Translations under genes and position numbers: made by a program
From: Treponema bryantii NK4A124
GTDB lineage: Bacteria > Spirochaetota > Spirochaetia > Treponematales > Treponemataceae
Length of the DNA: 64,000 bases
Direction: 5' to 3'
NCBI RefSeq assembly: GCF_000421345.1
Contig: NZ_ATWV01000001.1
Coordinates: 248,001-312,000 of the forward strand
Shown: in pieces, positions 42,989-52,448 of the stretch
Numbering within the stretch: the first letter of the stretch is position 1
How the letters are laid out: the number at the start of each line of letters is the position of its first letter
Notes under the pieces: model-generated
Database searches by the model: none
The model's input: only the letters and a program-made list of their open reading frames with translations
What the model was told of the DNA's origin: nothing

Positions 42989-43010
42989 ATATGACATTTA
43001 GTTGTCATAT
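42989..43010. promoter_or_regulatory. Palindromic operator, copy 2
   Basis: ATATGACA-TTTAGT-TGTCATAT, identical to copy 1 over 27 bp, followed by TGCTATTCTGTAACT. It lies about 65 bp upstream of the small gene at 43076. Confidence 0.75.
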
Positions 43011-43075
43011 TTAATATGCTATTCTGTAACTATCCGGTTGGACAAAAATCTGCCGGGTTATACAGGAGGCCTTCA

Positions 43076-43204
43076 ATGCCATTTGATTACAAAAAAGGAT
43101 TTAAAGAGTTTTATCTACCGCCGACAAAGCCGCGAAAAACATCTCCTGAAAAATTAAGGACTGTCATAAGACATCCAATAAGGAGAGTATATAATGAAAA
43201 ATGA
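43076..43204 (+). pseudogene. Short ORF resembling the N-terminus of GyrI-like small-molecule-binding proteins
   Basis: 42 residues. MPFDYKKGFKEFYLPPTKP matches the usual start of GyrI-like (COG4832) proteins, which continue for ~180 more residues. Here the frame ends after a basic tail (RTVIRHPIRRVYNEK). AGGAGG lies before the ATG, so it can be translated. It overlaps the DUF3781 start by 11 bases, under operator copy 2. Either a deletion remnant or a short native protein. Confidence 0.5.
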
Positions 43205-43460
43205 ACTTTTAGAAAACATCGAAAAACTTCACACAACACCGATGGGCCTAGACCGTATTCGCCGTAACCTCCGGCTTGGTGATGATGTCAAAGATGTTGT
43301 TGAATGGTGTCGCGAGAAAATTCTGGATAGCAACGCAGTCATTACCCAGCAGGGCAAGAACTGGTATGTCACAATTGACGGATGTGAGTTCACTGTGAAT
43401 GCTTACAGTTTTACGATAATTACAGCGCACAAATTATCTACTGACAAAACCCGTCATTAG
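43194..43460 (+). CDS. DUF3781 family protein
   Basis: 88 residues. Matches DUF3781 along its length: LLENIEKLHTTPMGLDRIRRNL, VVEWCREKILDSNAVITQQGKNWYVTIDGCEFTVNAYSFTIITAHK. Function unknown. AAGGAG lies eight bases before the ATG. It overlaps the GyrI-like fragment and is followed 18 bases later by cardiolipin synthase; the latter has its own TATTAT box. Confidence 0.88.
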   Translation: MKNELLENIEKLHTTPMGLDRIRRNLRLGDDVKDVVEWCREKILDSNAVITQQGKNWYVTIDGCEFTVNAYSFTIITAHKLSTDKTRH

Positions 43461-43478
43461 CTTTATTATAGTTAGAGA

Positions 43479-45080
43479 ATGAAAAACTCAAATACAAAAA
43501 AGTTTATTGATATCAAAGATAAAAAACGGCTTAAAATATTTTACCGAAGCGTTTACAGCCGTCTCATAATCAACTTTCTTTTTATCGCCATTCAAATTTT
43601 TGTAATGGCCCTTTTTGTTCTTCGTCTTGAAAAATACCTTGAGCTTTATTTTGGACTTTCCCTTGTTCTTTCAGCTAGTTTCATGATTTATATGGTGAAT
43701 AAAAACGGTCGCAACGAATTTAAACTGGCCTGGATTATTCCTATGATTTTTGTGCCGCTTTTCAGCATTGCTGCTTATTTTATGTATCATACAAACCGGG
43801 GATCAATTCGAGTTTCAAAAAAACTTACAATGCTCAGAGAAAAAACTCAGATTCTGATTCCCGAAAGTTTAACTCCTTCTTTAGAATCTCAGACTCACTA
43901 CGTAAATGAACTTTCGAAAAATCACGCATCTGATTTGATTTATTATCTGACTAACAATTTCTTTTTTCCATATGCCAATTGTGAAGTAAAATATTTTTCT
44001 AGCGGAGAAGAAGTTTTTCCTCACATGCTTGACGCAATCCGCAGCGCAAAAAAATATATCTTTCTGGAATATTTTATTATTGAGCCTGATGCTTCCTGGA
44101 ATGAGATTTTTAATGTGCTTAAAGAAAAGGTTCACGAAGGTGTGGAAGTCAGGATTCTTTGTGATGGCCTTGGCTCTCCTGTATTTTCAACTTCATATTA
44201 TCAAAAATACTTAAAAGCGAATGGCATTAAATCTCGAGTCTTCGTTCCTATTATTCCAGTTTTTTCAACCCATCTTAATAACCGCGACCATAGAAAAATG
44301 CTGATTGTGGATGGGCAGCTTGCCTTTACCGGCGGCCTTAATCTTTCAAATGAATATTTCAACCGTGGAAATAAAAAACGTTTTGCTTACTGGAAAGACA
44401 ATGCCGTTCAGATTCAGGGCCAGGCCGTTCACACTTTTCTGCAGCTCTTTTTGCAAAACTGGAATCTCTTTGCAAAAGATATTGAAGATTTTACTCCATA
44501 TCTGCCGCCTTCTTATAAGACTTATGACAGCAAGGGAATTACAATTCCTTACGGAGATGATTTTTTTAACAACAAAGATATTGCAGAAGATATCTATCTA
44601 TACATTATTAATAATGCAAAAAAATATCTGATGATAACAACACCATATATTCTCGTTGATAACCACTTGCAGGAAGATTTGATATTTGCAGCTGCCCGTG
44701 GTGTTGAAGTTTCGATTATTGTTCCCGCCATCCCAGATCACTTAATTACTTTCTGTATTGGAAAAACTTTTCTTGAAACTTTTGTGAATAAAGGAATTAA
44801 AGTTTATCTTTACCAGAAGGGCTTTATTCATGCCAAAACCTTTATTTCTGACAATCAGATTGCAACTGTAGGCTCTGTTAATCTTGATTATAGAAGTTTA
44901 TATCATCATTTTGAAAATGGAGTTGTCTTTATTGATTCTCCTCTTGTTGATTCTGTAAAAAATGATTTTGATCAGACTCTGAAAGATTGCATTCAGATGC
45001 AGCCAGGTGACTATAAAAAGATAAAACCTCACATACGTTTTATTGGCCGGCTCTTCAGAATCTTTGCACCGCTATTTTAA
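43479..45080 (+). CDS. cls: Cardiolipin synthase (PLD family)
   Basis: 533 residues. Two N-terminal membrane helices (~25-100) precede two phospholipase-D motifs: HRKMLIVDGQLAFTGGLN near residue 272 and HAKTFISDNQIATVGSVN near 450. Both have the HxKx4D triad. The enzyme joins two phosphatidylglycerols to cardiolipin at the inner membrane. The end is convergent with the cyclase, with five bases between the stops and no visible terminator. Confidence 0.94.
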   Translation: MKNSNTKKFIDIKDKKRLKIFYRSVYSRLIINFLFIAIQIFVMALFVLRLEKYLELYFGLSLVLSASFMIYMVNKNGRNEFKLAWIIPMIFVPLFSIAAYFMYHTNRGSIRVSKKLTMLREKTQILIPESLTPSLESQTHYVNELSKNHASDLIYYLTNNFFFPYANCEVKYFSSGEEVFPHMLDAIRSAKKYIFLEYFIIEPDASWNEIFNVLKEKVHEGVEVRILCDGLGSPVFSTSYYQKYLKANGIKSRVFVPIIPVFSTHLNNRDHRKMLIVDGQLAFTGGLNLSNEYFNRGNKKRFAYWKDNAVQIQGQAVHTFLQLFLQNWNLFAKDIEDFTPYLPPSYKTYDSKGITIPYGDDFFNNKDIAEDIYLYIINNAKKYLMITTPYILVDNHLQEDLIFAAARGVEVSIIVPAIPDHLITFCIGKTFLETFVNKGIKVYLYQKGFIHAKTFISDNQIATVGSVNLDYRSLYHHFENGVVFIDSPLVDSVKNDFDQTLKDCIQMQPGDYKKIKPHIRFIGRLFRIFAPLF

Positions 45081-45085
45081 TTTCC

Positions 45086-47200
45086 CTACAAGAAGAAAGT
45101 CTTCATCATGCCTTTACCCTTTACATCAATTTCTGTATTGGCGCTGTACTGGTAACGGCTGATAGTCTGGTCTTTTGTTGTTTCTGTTACATGAATTCTC
45201 ATAGGGTGACCGGTGCTTTCCATTCGGCTTGCAACATTTACAGTGTCGCCCCAGATGTCATAAATGAACTTTGTTTTACCGATTACACCTGCAACTACCG
45301 GACCGGAATTTACGCCAAGTCTTATCAGCAGTTTAATGTTCGAAGTCTCGTTGAAGGTTTCTACATCCTCCAGCAAGCCTTTTGCAAAACGCATCATTCT
45401 TAAAGCCCCGTCATTATACTCTTCTTCTGTAAGGCCGGCCGCAGCCATGTAGGCATCACCGATTGTCTTAATCTTTTCAATTCCTTCGCGCTGGGCACGC
45501 TCATCAAACATCGTAAACATTTTGTTGAGCATGGTAACAACTTCTTCCGCAGTCATCTCACCGCTGATTTTTGTAAAGCCAACGATATCTGTAAACAAAA
45601 CAGTTACATTAGGATACTCTTTAGCTATTGTTCTTTCAGGATGTTCTGTAAGCTCTTTTGCAATTTCTTTAGGAAGGATATTCAAAAGAAGATTTTCAGA
45701 ACGGTTCTTTTCTGCTTCGAGTTCTTTTGTTCTTTCCTTTACAGTATTTTCAAGCTTCTGATTTTCCTCTTCAACTTTAATAAGCTTCCCTTCAAGCAAA
45801 GTGATTGTAGTAGAGATTACAAAGACTATAAAAATCAGGGCGAGGAAAATATTAAAAACTCTGTTTGTAAGCGGTTTTAAGATACTTGAATATGTGAATG
45901 TAATTTTTTCTTCAAGCGGCTGATAGTTATGCGGTGTATACATGATACAGCCAAAGCCCAGTGTCTTTAATGGAGTGATTGTATAAAAATCTTCTCCGTG
46001 AATATTTTCCGCATCTTCTGCGTGAGGCTTGTTTACATTTAAGAAACCTTGAGAAAGTGTAAAGCTTCCGTTCCATGGCCCCGGATCAATTGAACAGCCG
46101 GCAGGAACATTAATAGAAAAGTGCCAGTCTGTGATAATTGTGCTGCTCATGTTATTGAAAATCACACCATCAAACTGGGCGCCGGTTCTGTCAGGATCTC
46201 CTTCATCAATCCAGTGCTTTTCTGCATTGCGGGCAAAGGTTACACAAACGGCTTTTGAAGAATCATTTTCTGTATAAGGTTTTTCAATTGTCAAAGTTTT
46301 TTCCGGCATTGATATTCCCTTAACCGAAACAATCAAAAGCACTACAAGCACTCCACCAAGACTTATAGAAAGAGCCTGCCAGAAATGATTTCGTCTAACT
46401 CTTTTTTTATTCTCTATTGAAACAGGCTCTGTTTTATAAACCGGACTAACAATTGTCTGGGCTCTTTCACCGGAATAGAATTCAAGTTCCATCAGCTTGA
46501 TTGAAGAATAGAAAAGATGTAAAGCACCCAAACCAAGAGAAATGTTAATCCATGAAAATCCGTATGAAACAAGAATCAGAAATACACCAACCAGTGGAAG
46601 TGCAAAATAAAGCAGGAGAGAAACAAAAACATTTACAGGCATCTTCTTTCTGTTTTGTAAAAGTACAGTAAGGGTAATCAGGCCTGGTAAAAGTCCAAGT
46701 CCTACACCCATTGGAAACAAGGTATTTCTGTGATAAAAATTATTCTCATCAAAATAATAGAAAAGATTTGTAAACTGGCTGATTATAATAAGAAAGATTC
46801 CTGCAAGGCACAAAAAGAAAACAATATAAAGCTGTACAGGGATTCCGTTTTTAATAGAAGTTTTTGGACGGAAAATCAGCCAGAGGCTAAGACGCGACTG
46901 CTTGATAAATTCGCAGACATAAAAACAGAAGAAAAATGAAATTGAAAAATTACAGATGTAAACAAAGAGATTGCTCAGGCGAACCATATACCAGCCAAGC
47001 AGGCTTGTATTTCCGCGGAAAATATAAGCAAGGGCATCAAAAAGAAGCATAAAGCCTGTAAACAATTCTACAAAAATAAGTGTTCGTCGTCCGTTCTGCT
47101 TGAGTCTATGACCAGACCACAAAAAGATTCCTACCTGAAAACAGAAGAATGAAAGAAAAAGAAGACATGAAATGCTTATAGTTCTAATTAAATCGGACAC
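45086..47200 (-). CDS. Class III adenylate cyclase with 7-helix membrane input
   Basis: 704 residues from a GTG at 47200 with AAGGGGAGC upstream. About seven membrane helices (~1-235), a further helix near 305, an extracytoplasmic sensor-like region (~325-455), another helix, and a coiled coil lead to the catalytic domain (~535-704). Metal and substrate residues: VLFTDIVGFTKISG, EKIKTIGDAYMAAAG, YDIWGDTVNVASRM. The Lys and Asp at the base-selecting positions favour ATP over GTP. The longer frame upstream adds residues without a ribosome site. Confidence 0.9.
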   Translation of the reverse strand: MSDLIRTISISCLLFLSFFCFQVGIFLWSGHRLKQNGRRTLIFVELFTGFMLLFDALAYIFRGNTSLLGWYMVRLSNLFVYICNFSISFFFCFYVCEFIKQSRLSLWLIFRPKTSIKNGIPVQLYIVFFLCLAGIFLIIISQFTNLFYYFDENNFYHRNTLFPMGVGLGLLPGLITLTVLLQNRKKMPVNVFVSLLLYFALPLVGVFLILVSYGFSWINISLGLGALHLFYSSIKLMELEFYSGERAQTIVSPVYKTEPVSIENKKRVRRNHFWQALSISLGGVLVVLLIVSVKGISMPEKTLTIEKPYTENDSSKAVCVTFARNAEKHWIDEGDPDRTGAQFDGVIFNNMSSTIITDWHFSINVPAGCSIDPGPWNGSFTLSQGFLNVNKPHAEDAENIHGEDFYTITPLKTLGFGCIMYTPHNYQPLEEKITFTYSSILKPLTNRVFNIFLALIFIVFVISTTITLLEGKLIKVEEENQKLENTVKERTKELEAEKNRSENLLLNILPKEIAKELTEHPERTIAKEYPNVTVLFTDIVGFTKISGEMTAEEVVTMLNKMFTMFDERAQREGIEKIKTIGDAYMAAAGLTEEEYNDGALRMMRFAKGLLEDVETFNETSNIKLLIRLGVNSGPVVAGVIGKTKFIYDIWGDTVNVASRMESTGHPMRIHVTETTKDQTISRYQYSANTEIDVKGKGMMKTFFL

Positions 47201-47383
47201 GTAAATGCTCCCCTTATAAAAGATTATTCTATTATAAAGGCAAAAATCAAATTTCAAAAGAAGAAAACTTCTTATTTAATAATAAAGGCTTTTAAGCATG
47301 ATTTTTACTGCCCTATTCCCTATAATCTTAAAATCCGCTAAAATACTTTAATATAATTAAAATCACAAACACGAGGTTATAAT

Positions 47384-48883
47384 ATGTCAACACCTTTGGA
47401 AAATTATCTTGCTGCCACAAACGGTAAGCCAAATGCCGCTATGTGTGCCTATGTTGCAAATCTTCAGCAGGTTGCTGCAGTTGGTCCGGATATCGCTGCA
47501 AGCATTGTAAACGAACTTGAAAATCAGAGAAGCCACCTTAAGCTTGTTGCCAGCGAAAACTATTGTTCGCTCAACGTTCAGGCTGCTATGGGAAACCTTC
47601 TTACTGATAAATACGCTGAAGGATATCCTGAGCACCGCTACTATGGCGGCTGTGTAAATATTGACGCTGTTGAAAATACTGCTGCCCGCGAAGCAGAGGC
47701 TCTTTTTGGTGCTGACTACGCTTATGTTCAGCCTCACTCTGGTGCAGATACTAACCTCGTTGCTTACTGGGCAATCTTGAGTGCAAAGGTTGAAACTCCA
47801 ACTCTCGAAGAACTTGGTGTTAAATCTTTGAATGATTTGACTGACGAACAGTTCGACGCCCTCCGCAAGAAGTTTGGAAATCAGAAGCTTATGGGTCTCG
47901 ACTACTCTTGTGGTGGTCACCTTACTCACGGATATAAGATGAACGTTTCTGCCCGCATGTTCGAAAGTCACCCATACGGAGTTGATAAGGAAACAGGCCT
48001 CCTCGATTACGACGCAATCGAAAAGCAGGCTATGGAAGTTAAGCCTCTCATCCTTTTGACTGGTTTCTCTGCTTATCCACGCAAAATCAACTTCAAGCGC
48101 TTCCGCGAAATTGCAGACAAGTGCGGAGCAGTTCTCATGGTAGATATGGCTCACTTCGCAGGTCTTGTTGCAGGTAAGGTTTTCACTGGCGACTATGATC
48201 CTGTAAAATGGGCAGACATTGTTACTACTACAACTCATAAAACTCTCCGTGGTCCACGCGGTGCTATGATTCTCTGTAAGAAGGAATTTGTTGATTACGT
48301 AAACAAGGGATGTCCTATGGTACTTGGTGGTCCACTTGGACACATCATGGCCGCTAAGGCAATTGCTTTCAAAGAGGCACGTACTCCGGCTTATCAGGCT
48401 TGGGCACAACAGGTTGTTAAGAACGCTCAGGCTCTTGCTGAAGGCTGTAAGTCTCACAACATTCCACTTCAGACTGGCGGAACAGACAACCACCTTATGC
48501 TCTGCGATGTAACTGTTTATGGTCTTACAGGAAAGCAGGCAGAAGCTGCATTGTTCAAGTGCGGTGTAACTGCTAACGCAAACGCTCTTCCATACGACAA
48601 GAACGGTGCATGGTGGACATCTGGTATCCGTATCGGAACTCCAGGTCTTACAACTCTTGGTATGAATGAAGCTGATATGAAGGAAGTTGCAGACATCATC
48701 GACTTCGTTCTTAAGAACACAAAGCCAGGCGTAACAAAAGAAGGAAAGCCTGCTAAGGGTAAGATTGAAATCAGCGACGATACAGTAAATGCAGCCCGCG
48801 CTCGTGTAAACAAGCTGCTTGGTGCTCACGTATTGTACCCAGAGCTCGACCTCGACTTCTTGAAGAAGGAATTCGTTAAATAA
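47384..48883 (+). CDS. glyA: Serine hydroxymethyltransferase, long form
   Basis: 499 residues against ~415 in E. coli. Makes glycine and methylene-tetrahydrofolate from serine. PLP lysine in VTTTTHKTLRGPRG; substrate segments SENYCSLNVQAAMGN, EGYPEHRYYGG and VDMAHFAGLVAG. The extra length comes mainly from an insert after residue ~130 (LSAKVETPTLEELGV...QKLMG) and from a C-terminal segment around KPGVTKEGKPAKGKIE. Similar long forms occur in T. pallidum and Chlamydia. GAGG before the ATG. Confidence 0.96.
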   Translation: MSTPLENYLAATNGKPNAAMCAYVANLQQVAAVGPDIAASIVNELENQRSHLKLVASENYCSLNVQAAMGNLLTDKYAEGYPEHRYYGGCVNIDAVENTAAREAEALFGADYAYVQPHSGADTNLVAYWAILSAKVETPTLEELGVKSLNDLTDEQFDALRKKFGNQKLMGLDYSCGGHLTHGYKMNVSARMFESHPYGVDKETGLLDYDAIEKQAMEVKPLILLTGFSAYPRKINFKRFREIADKCGAVLMVDMAHFAGLVAGKVFTGDYDPVKWADIVTTTTHKTLRGPRGAMILCKKEFVDYVNKGCPMVLGGPLGHIMAAKAIAFKEARTPAYQAWAQQVVKNAQALAEGCKSHNIPLQTGGTDNHLMLCDVTVYGLTGKQAEAALFKCGVTANANALPYDKNGAWWTSGIRIGTPGLTTLGMNEADMKEVADIIDFVLKNTKPGVTKEGKPAKGKIEISDDTVNAARARVNKLLGAHVLYPELDLDFLKKEFVK

Positions 48884-48898
48884 ATAGACGAAGTTTTC

Positions 48899-48946
48899 GG
48901 TGGTTTCGATATGATAGGTGCTTTAGCACCGTACTACTCAACCACC
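48899..48946. repeat. Dispersed palindromic repeat, family A
   Basis: GGTGGTTTCGATA arm, inner hairpin GGTGCTTTAGCACC, ACTCAACCACC arm. Supplies the final Gly-Gly and TGA stop (48938-48940) of the minus-strand EFR1 gene. Likely also acts as the intergenic hairpin after glyA. Confidence 0.85.
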
Positions 48947-49699
48947 GTATTTTTTAAACAGGTAACGTTCTTTACCCACTGTAATTTTGCCGTATTCAAT
49001 ACTATCCTTAGGACAGTTGCAGATACAGGCCATACAGTGGGTACATTTTTTTCCCCATACAGGCTTCTTTTCTACTATATCAATATTATTTAAAGGGCAG
49101 ACTTTTGCACATTTGCCGCAGCCGATGCAGGAATCTTTTACATAAAATGCTTTTGTCGTAAGCTTTAGTTTTATCCATAAAGGAACAAAAGGAAGTATAA
49201 TCAGAGTTTCAAAAAGGAATACGTGGCGCGATTTTAAAATGCCGCCCTCCTTTATAACCGAAGCAGTCTGCTCTGTCTGTTGTTTTGCAGATTCAATACG
49301 CTGATGGATTGTTTCTGAATCCTGAATAGGATACATATCGCTTGCAATATAGTTTCTTGGCATTATGATGTCTGCACTGCCCTTGTAAATCAGCCCTTTC
49401 TTTTTGCAAAGGCCTTTTGCGAGTACACTTGCGCAGCCGCTATAGCCTCCGCTTGTAAAGACAAAATAAACCTCCCGGCTTCCGGCCAGTTCTACCCTTT
49501 TTAAAAAACGGCTCATAAAATAAGGAATTTCACAAACATAAATCGGCGTACAGATTACAAAAGGCTTTTCAGATCTGATTTCAGAATAGTCAGCTGTACG
49601 GATTTTTTGAAGCAGATTTAAAGCTGTATCATCAGTAATACGCGCAATTTCTTTTGCAGCAAACTCAGTGTTACCAGTTGCAGAAAAATAAAGTACCAT
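48938..49699 (-). CDS. EFR1-family flavodoxin-ferredoxin fusion
   Basis: 253 residues. N-terminal flavodoxin-like domain (LYFSATGNTEFAAKEIAR) and C-terminal 2x[4Fe-4S] ferredoxin (CIGCGKCAKVCPLNN; CTHCMACICNCPKD), with a hydrophobic linker around 165-185. Family members are thought to shuttle electrons; the partner is unknown. Its ending KKYGG and stop fall inside a family A repeat. No clear Shine-Dalgarno; a TATTAT box sits just before the ATG. Confidence 0.9.
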   Translation of the reverse strand: MVLYFSATGNTEFAAKEIARITDDTALNLLQKIRTADYSEIRSEKPFVICTPIYVCEIPYFMSRFLKRVELAGSREVYFVFTSGGYSGCASVLAKGLCKKKGLIYKGSADIIMPRNYIASDMYPIQDSETIHQRIESAKQQTEQTASVIKEGGILKSRHVFLFETLIILPFVPLWIKLKLTTKAFYVKDSCIGCGKCAKVCPLNNIDIVEKKPVWGKKCTHCMACICNCPKDSIEYGKITVGKERYLFKKYGG

Positions 49700-49830
49700 A
49701 AATATAATAATCGCACACTATTTTATTGCTGTCAATTTAAAAAACCTTTCACACAATTGTTCCCTGTCACACGATTGTCACACACGATTATCCCCTTTTC
49801 CACCCACGTATAATATGGTATTATATCATC

Positions 49831-50886
49831 ATGAAAAAGAAAGTGTTCTGGGCTTTATTTTCCCTTTTTCTTTCAATTCTTACATTTTATGCCCTTTTCT
49901 ATAATAGTGGACTTTCTCTTTCTGAATTATGGATTAATGTAAAAGAAGCATCTCCAGTATGGCTTATTCCAGCTGTACTTTGCATGTTCGGATACATTTT
50001 CTTTGAAGGTCGTTCTCTTGTATTAATTCTTCGAACGCTTGGTTACCCTGCCAAAAAGCGACGTGGCTTTTTATATGCCTCAGCAGACATTTATTTTTCT
50101 TCCATTACTCCTTCAGCAACTGGTGGACAACCTGCAAGTGCCTACTTTATGCACAAAGACGGAATCTCCGGAGTTGCAGTTACGGTTTCATTAATTCTGA
50201 ATCTTACCATGTACACAATTGCAATCATTACCCTTGGTCTGCTTTCAATAATCTTTTTTCCTCGTGTTTTTATGAACTTTGAACTCCCATGTAAAATAAT
50301 GATTTTGATTGGTATAGTGATGATGTTCCTGCTCACCGTTTTTTTTATCATTCTTTTGAAAAGACAAAGCATTCTTGTAACAATGGGTAACATCATTATC
50401 AGAATTATGCGCCGTATGCATTTTAAAACCGCTGCCGGAAAGTTTGAAGCACGCCTTAAAACAATCATCGAAAATTACAATGAATGCGTTGTAACACTTG
50501 CCGGCAAAAAGAAGCTTCTTGTAAAAACATTCCTTCTAAATCTTATGCAGAGAGCATCGCAGATTCTTGTTACAGTATTCTCTTATTATGCACTTCATGG
50601 AAAGTTGACACACGGACTTTTAGTTTTTGCAATTCAGACCTATGTTGTAATGGGCTCTAATTTCATTCCTGTTCCAGGTGCTGTCGGCATTTCGGAATTT
50701 CTTATGTATTTGGGATACACAATGCTGCTTGAAGAAGAAGCTGCCTATTCTCTCGCCATTCTTGGCAGAGGCATTTCCTTCTACACTTGTAGCATTATTA
50801 GTATAATTACGGTATTATTTGGATATATAATAATCCGCTATAAAAAAGCAAGGGAACAATCAGCCCTAAATGAGGAATCAAAATGA
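49831..50886 (+). CDS. Flippase-like / lysylphosphatidylglycerol synthase TM-region family protein
   Basis: 351 residues, about eight membrane helices. The family markers are ASADIYFSSITPSATGGQPASAYFM (residues ~88-112) and FIPVPGAVGISEFLMYLGY near 280. These UPF0104 proteins are putative lipid flippases or the membrane part of MprF; no aminoacyl-transferase domain is attached. TATTAT ends six bases before the ATG with no Shine-Dalgarno. The stop overlaps pssA by four bases, so a role in phospholipid handling is likely. Confidence 0.85.
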   Translation: MKKKVFWALFSLFLSILTFYALFYNSGLSLSELWINVKEASPVWLIPAVLCMFGYIFFEGRSLVLILRTLGYPAKKRRGFLYASADIYFSSITPSATGGQPASAYFMHKDGISGVAVTVSLILNLTMYTIAIITLGLLSIIFFPRVFMNFELPCKIMILIGIVMMFLLTVFFIILLKRQSILVTMGNIIIRIMRRMHFKTAAGKFEARLKTIIENYNECVVTLAGKKKLLVKTFLLNLMQRASQILVTVFSYYALHGKLTHGLLVFAIQTYVVMGSNFIPVPGAVGISEFLMYLGYTMLLEEEAAYSLAILGRGISFYTCSIISIITVLFGYIIIRYKKAREQSALNEESK

Positions 50887-51593
50887 TTGGATTTTATGAC
50901 TACACTGTAGTGCTCACTTACCTTTCAATGCTTTCGGCAACAACAGGAATTATGTTGTGTCTCAATGACATTGGTCATCCCTATCTTGGAATGTTTTTTC
51001 TAATGTTCTGTGGTTTATGCGATGCCTTTGACGGTAAAGTTGCCCGTACAAAAAAGAATCGTACAGAACAGATGAAGCAGTTTGGCATTCAGATTGATTC
51101 CCTTTCTGATCTTGTTGCTTTTGGTGTTCTTCCTGCCTGTATTGGAATTGCAATGCTTCGCAGCAGCATTGAGTTTTCAATTTTCCCTGACTTTAAATTT
51201 CTTCACCTTGCAGATAAAACAACTATCATTAAAATTATTCTTACAGCAATCGCTATACTTTACGCCCTTGCCGCTATGATTCGACTGGCTTTCTTTAATG
51301 TTCTTGAAGAAGAAAGACAGAAGACAGAAGGTGGCGGAGTAAATAAAACTTACCTCGGGCTCCCGGTAACTAGTGCAGCCCTTGTATTCCCAACAATTTT
51401 GTTAGTTCATATTTTCTGTAAGGCTGACCTTACAATTCTTTACTTTGTTTTTCTTGCAATTGTAGGCTTTCTTTTTATTTCCAGAATTCAATTTAAAAAG
51501 CCAACTACAAAAGGCGTTTTAATTATGATTGCAATTGGTCTTGTTGAAGCAGCTGCCCTTGCCTGGATTTTTATTGTAATGAAAAAACAGTAA
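50883..51593 (+). CDS. pssA: CDP-diacylglycerol-serine O-phosphatidyltransferase
   Basis: 236 residues, about seven membrane helices. CDP-alcohol phosphotransferase motif: DAFDGKVARTKK then QFGIQIDSLSDLVAFG, with the key Asp residues in order. Makes phosphatidylserine from CDP-diacylglycerol and serine. Start codon overlaps the upstream flippase-like gene (ATGA), and psd follows three bases later, giving a compact phosphatidylethanolamine operon. Confidence 0.93.
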   Translation: MIGFYDYTVVLTYLSMLSATTGIMLCLNDIGHPYLGMFFLMFCGLCDAFDGKVARTKKNRTEQMKQFGIQIDSLSDLVAFGVLPACIGIAMLRSSIEFSIFPDFKFLHLADKTTIIKIILTAIAILYALAAMIRLAFFNVLEEERQKTEGGGVNKTYLGLPVTSAALVFPTILLVHIFCKADLTILYFVFLAIVGFLFISRIQFKKPTTKGVLIMIAIGLVEAAALAWIFIVMKKQ

Positions 51594-51596
51594 CTT

Positions 51597-52409
51597 ATGG
51601 ATTCATTACACTTCCTTTATAAAACATTTCCCGGAAGATTTTTCTTAAAACCTTTAGCTTCCCGCCCTCTTTCAAAGTTGTGCGGGGCTTTTCTAGATTC
51701 ACGACTTTCTACTTTCTTAATCAAGAGTTTTGTCCGTAATAATAATATAAATCTTGATGATTATGAAACTGAAGGAATCAAAACCTTCAATCAGTTTTTC
51801 AGAAGAAAGATAAAAGAAGGTCGAAGAGTTTTCGATATGGAACCTTCTAAGCTCTGCTGCCCCTGCGATGGCCTTCTTTCTGTCTGGAATATTTCTGAAG
51901 ACACTGTAATTCCGGTAAAGCAGTCTGAATACACGGTAAGTTCTCTTTTAAGGAACAAAGAGCTCGCAGCAGAATATGATGGCGGACTTTGCCTTGTTTT
52001 CCGTCTTTGTGTTGATAACTACCACAGATATGCTTATGCTGACAGCGGAAAAAAAGGACCAAATATTTTTATTCCCGGCGTATTACACACAGTTCGTCCT
52101 ATTGCACTGGAAAGCAGGCCAGTTTTTGTAGAAAACTGCCGCGAGTACACTGTTATAGAAAGTTCTACCTTTGGAAAGCTTGTTCAGATGGAAGTTGGAG
52201 CAATGCTGGTTGGCCGCATTGTAAACCTTGAAGGTCAAGGCATGGCAGAACGTGGTAAAGAAAAAGGCTTTTTTGAATATGGCGGTTCAACAATTATTCT
52301 GCTTGTAAAAAAAGATATGGTAAAGCTGAATCAGGAGATTATTAATAACTCACAGGCAGGAATAGAAAGCCCTGTAAAAATGGGCCAGGTAATCGGCGCT
52401 AAACTGTAA
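51597..52409 (+). CDS. psd: Phosphatidylserine decarboxylase proenzyme
   Basis: 270 residues. Converts phosphatidylserine to phosphatidylethanolamine. The proenzyme self-cleaves at the LGST-type site, here YGGSTIILL near residue 240, to create a pyruvoyl group. Other marks: LCCPCDGLL, VDNYHRYAYADSG and GAMLVGRI. It is last in the three-gene operon. Confidence 0.95.
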   Translation: MDSLHFLYKTFPGRFFLKPLASRPLSKLCGAFLDSRLSTFLIKSFVRNNNINLDDYETEGIKTFNQFFRRKIKEGRRVFDMEPSKLCCPCDGLLSVWNISEDTVIPVKQSEYTVSSLLRNKELAAEYDGGLCLVFRLCVDNYHRYAYADSGKKGPNIFIPGVLHTVRPIALESRPVFVENCREYTVIESSTFGKLVQMEVGAMLVGRIVNLEGQGMAERGKEKGFFEYGGSTIILLVKKDMVKLNQEIINNSQAGIESPVKMGQVIGAKL

Positions 52410-52448
52410 AGGTCTGCAAAAAAGCCCCTCACTCCAGAAAGTTGTTTC

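Noticed and set aside
47387-48829. 480-codon open frame antisense to glyA
   Set aside because: It is the mirror of a strongly conserved coding sequence; the translation is Cys/Ser/Val-rich with no family resemblance and no ribosome site.
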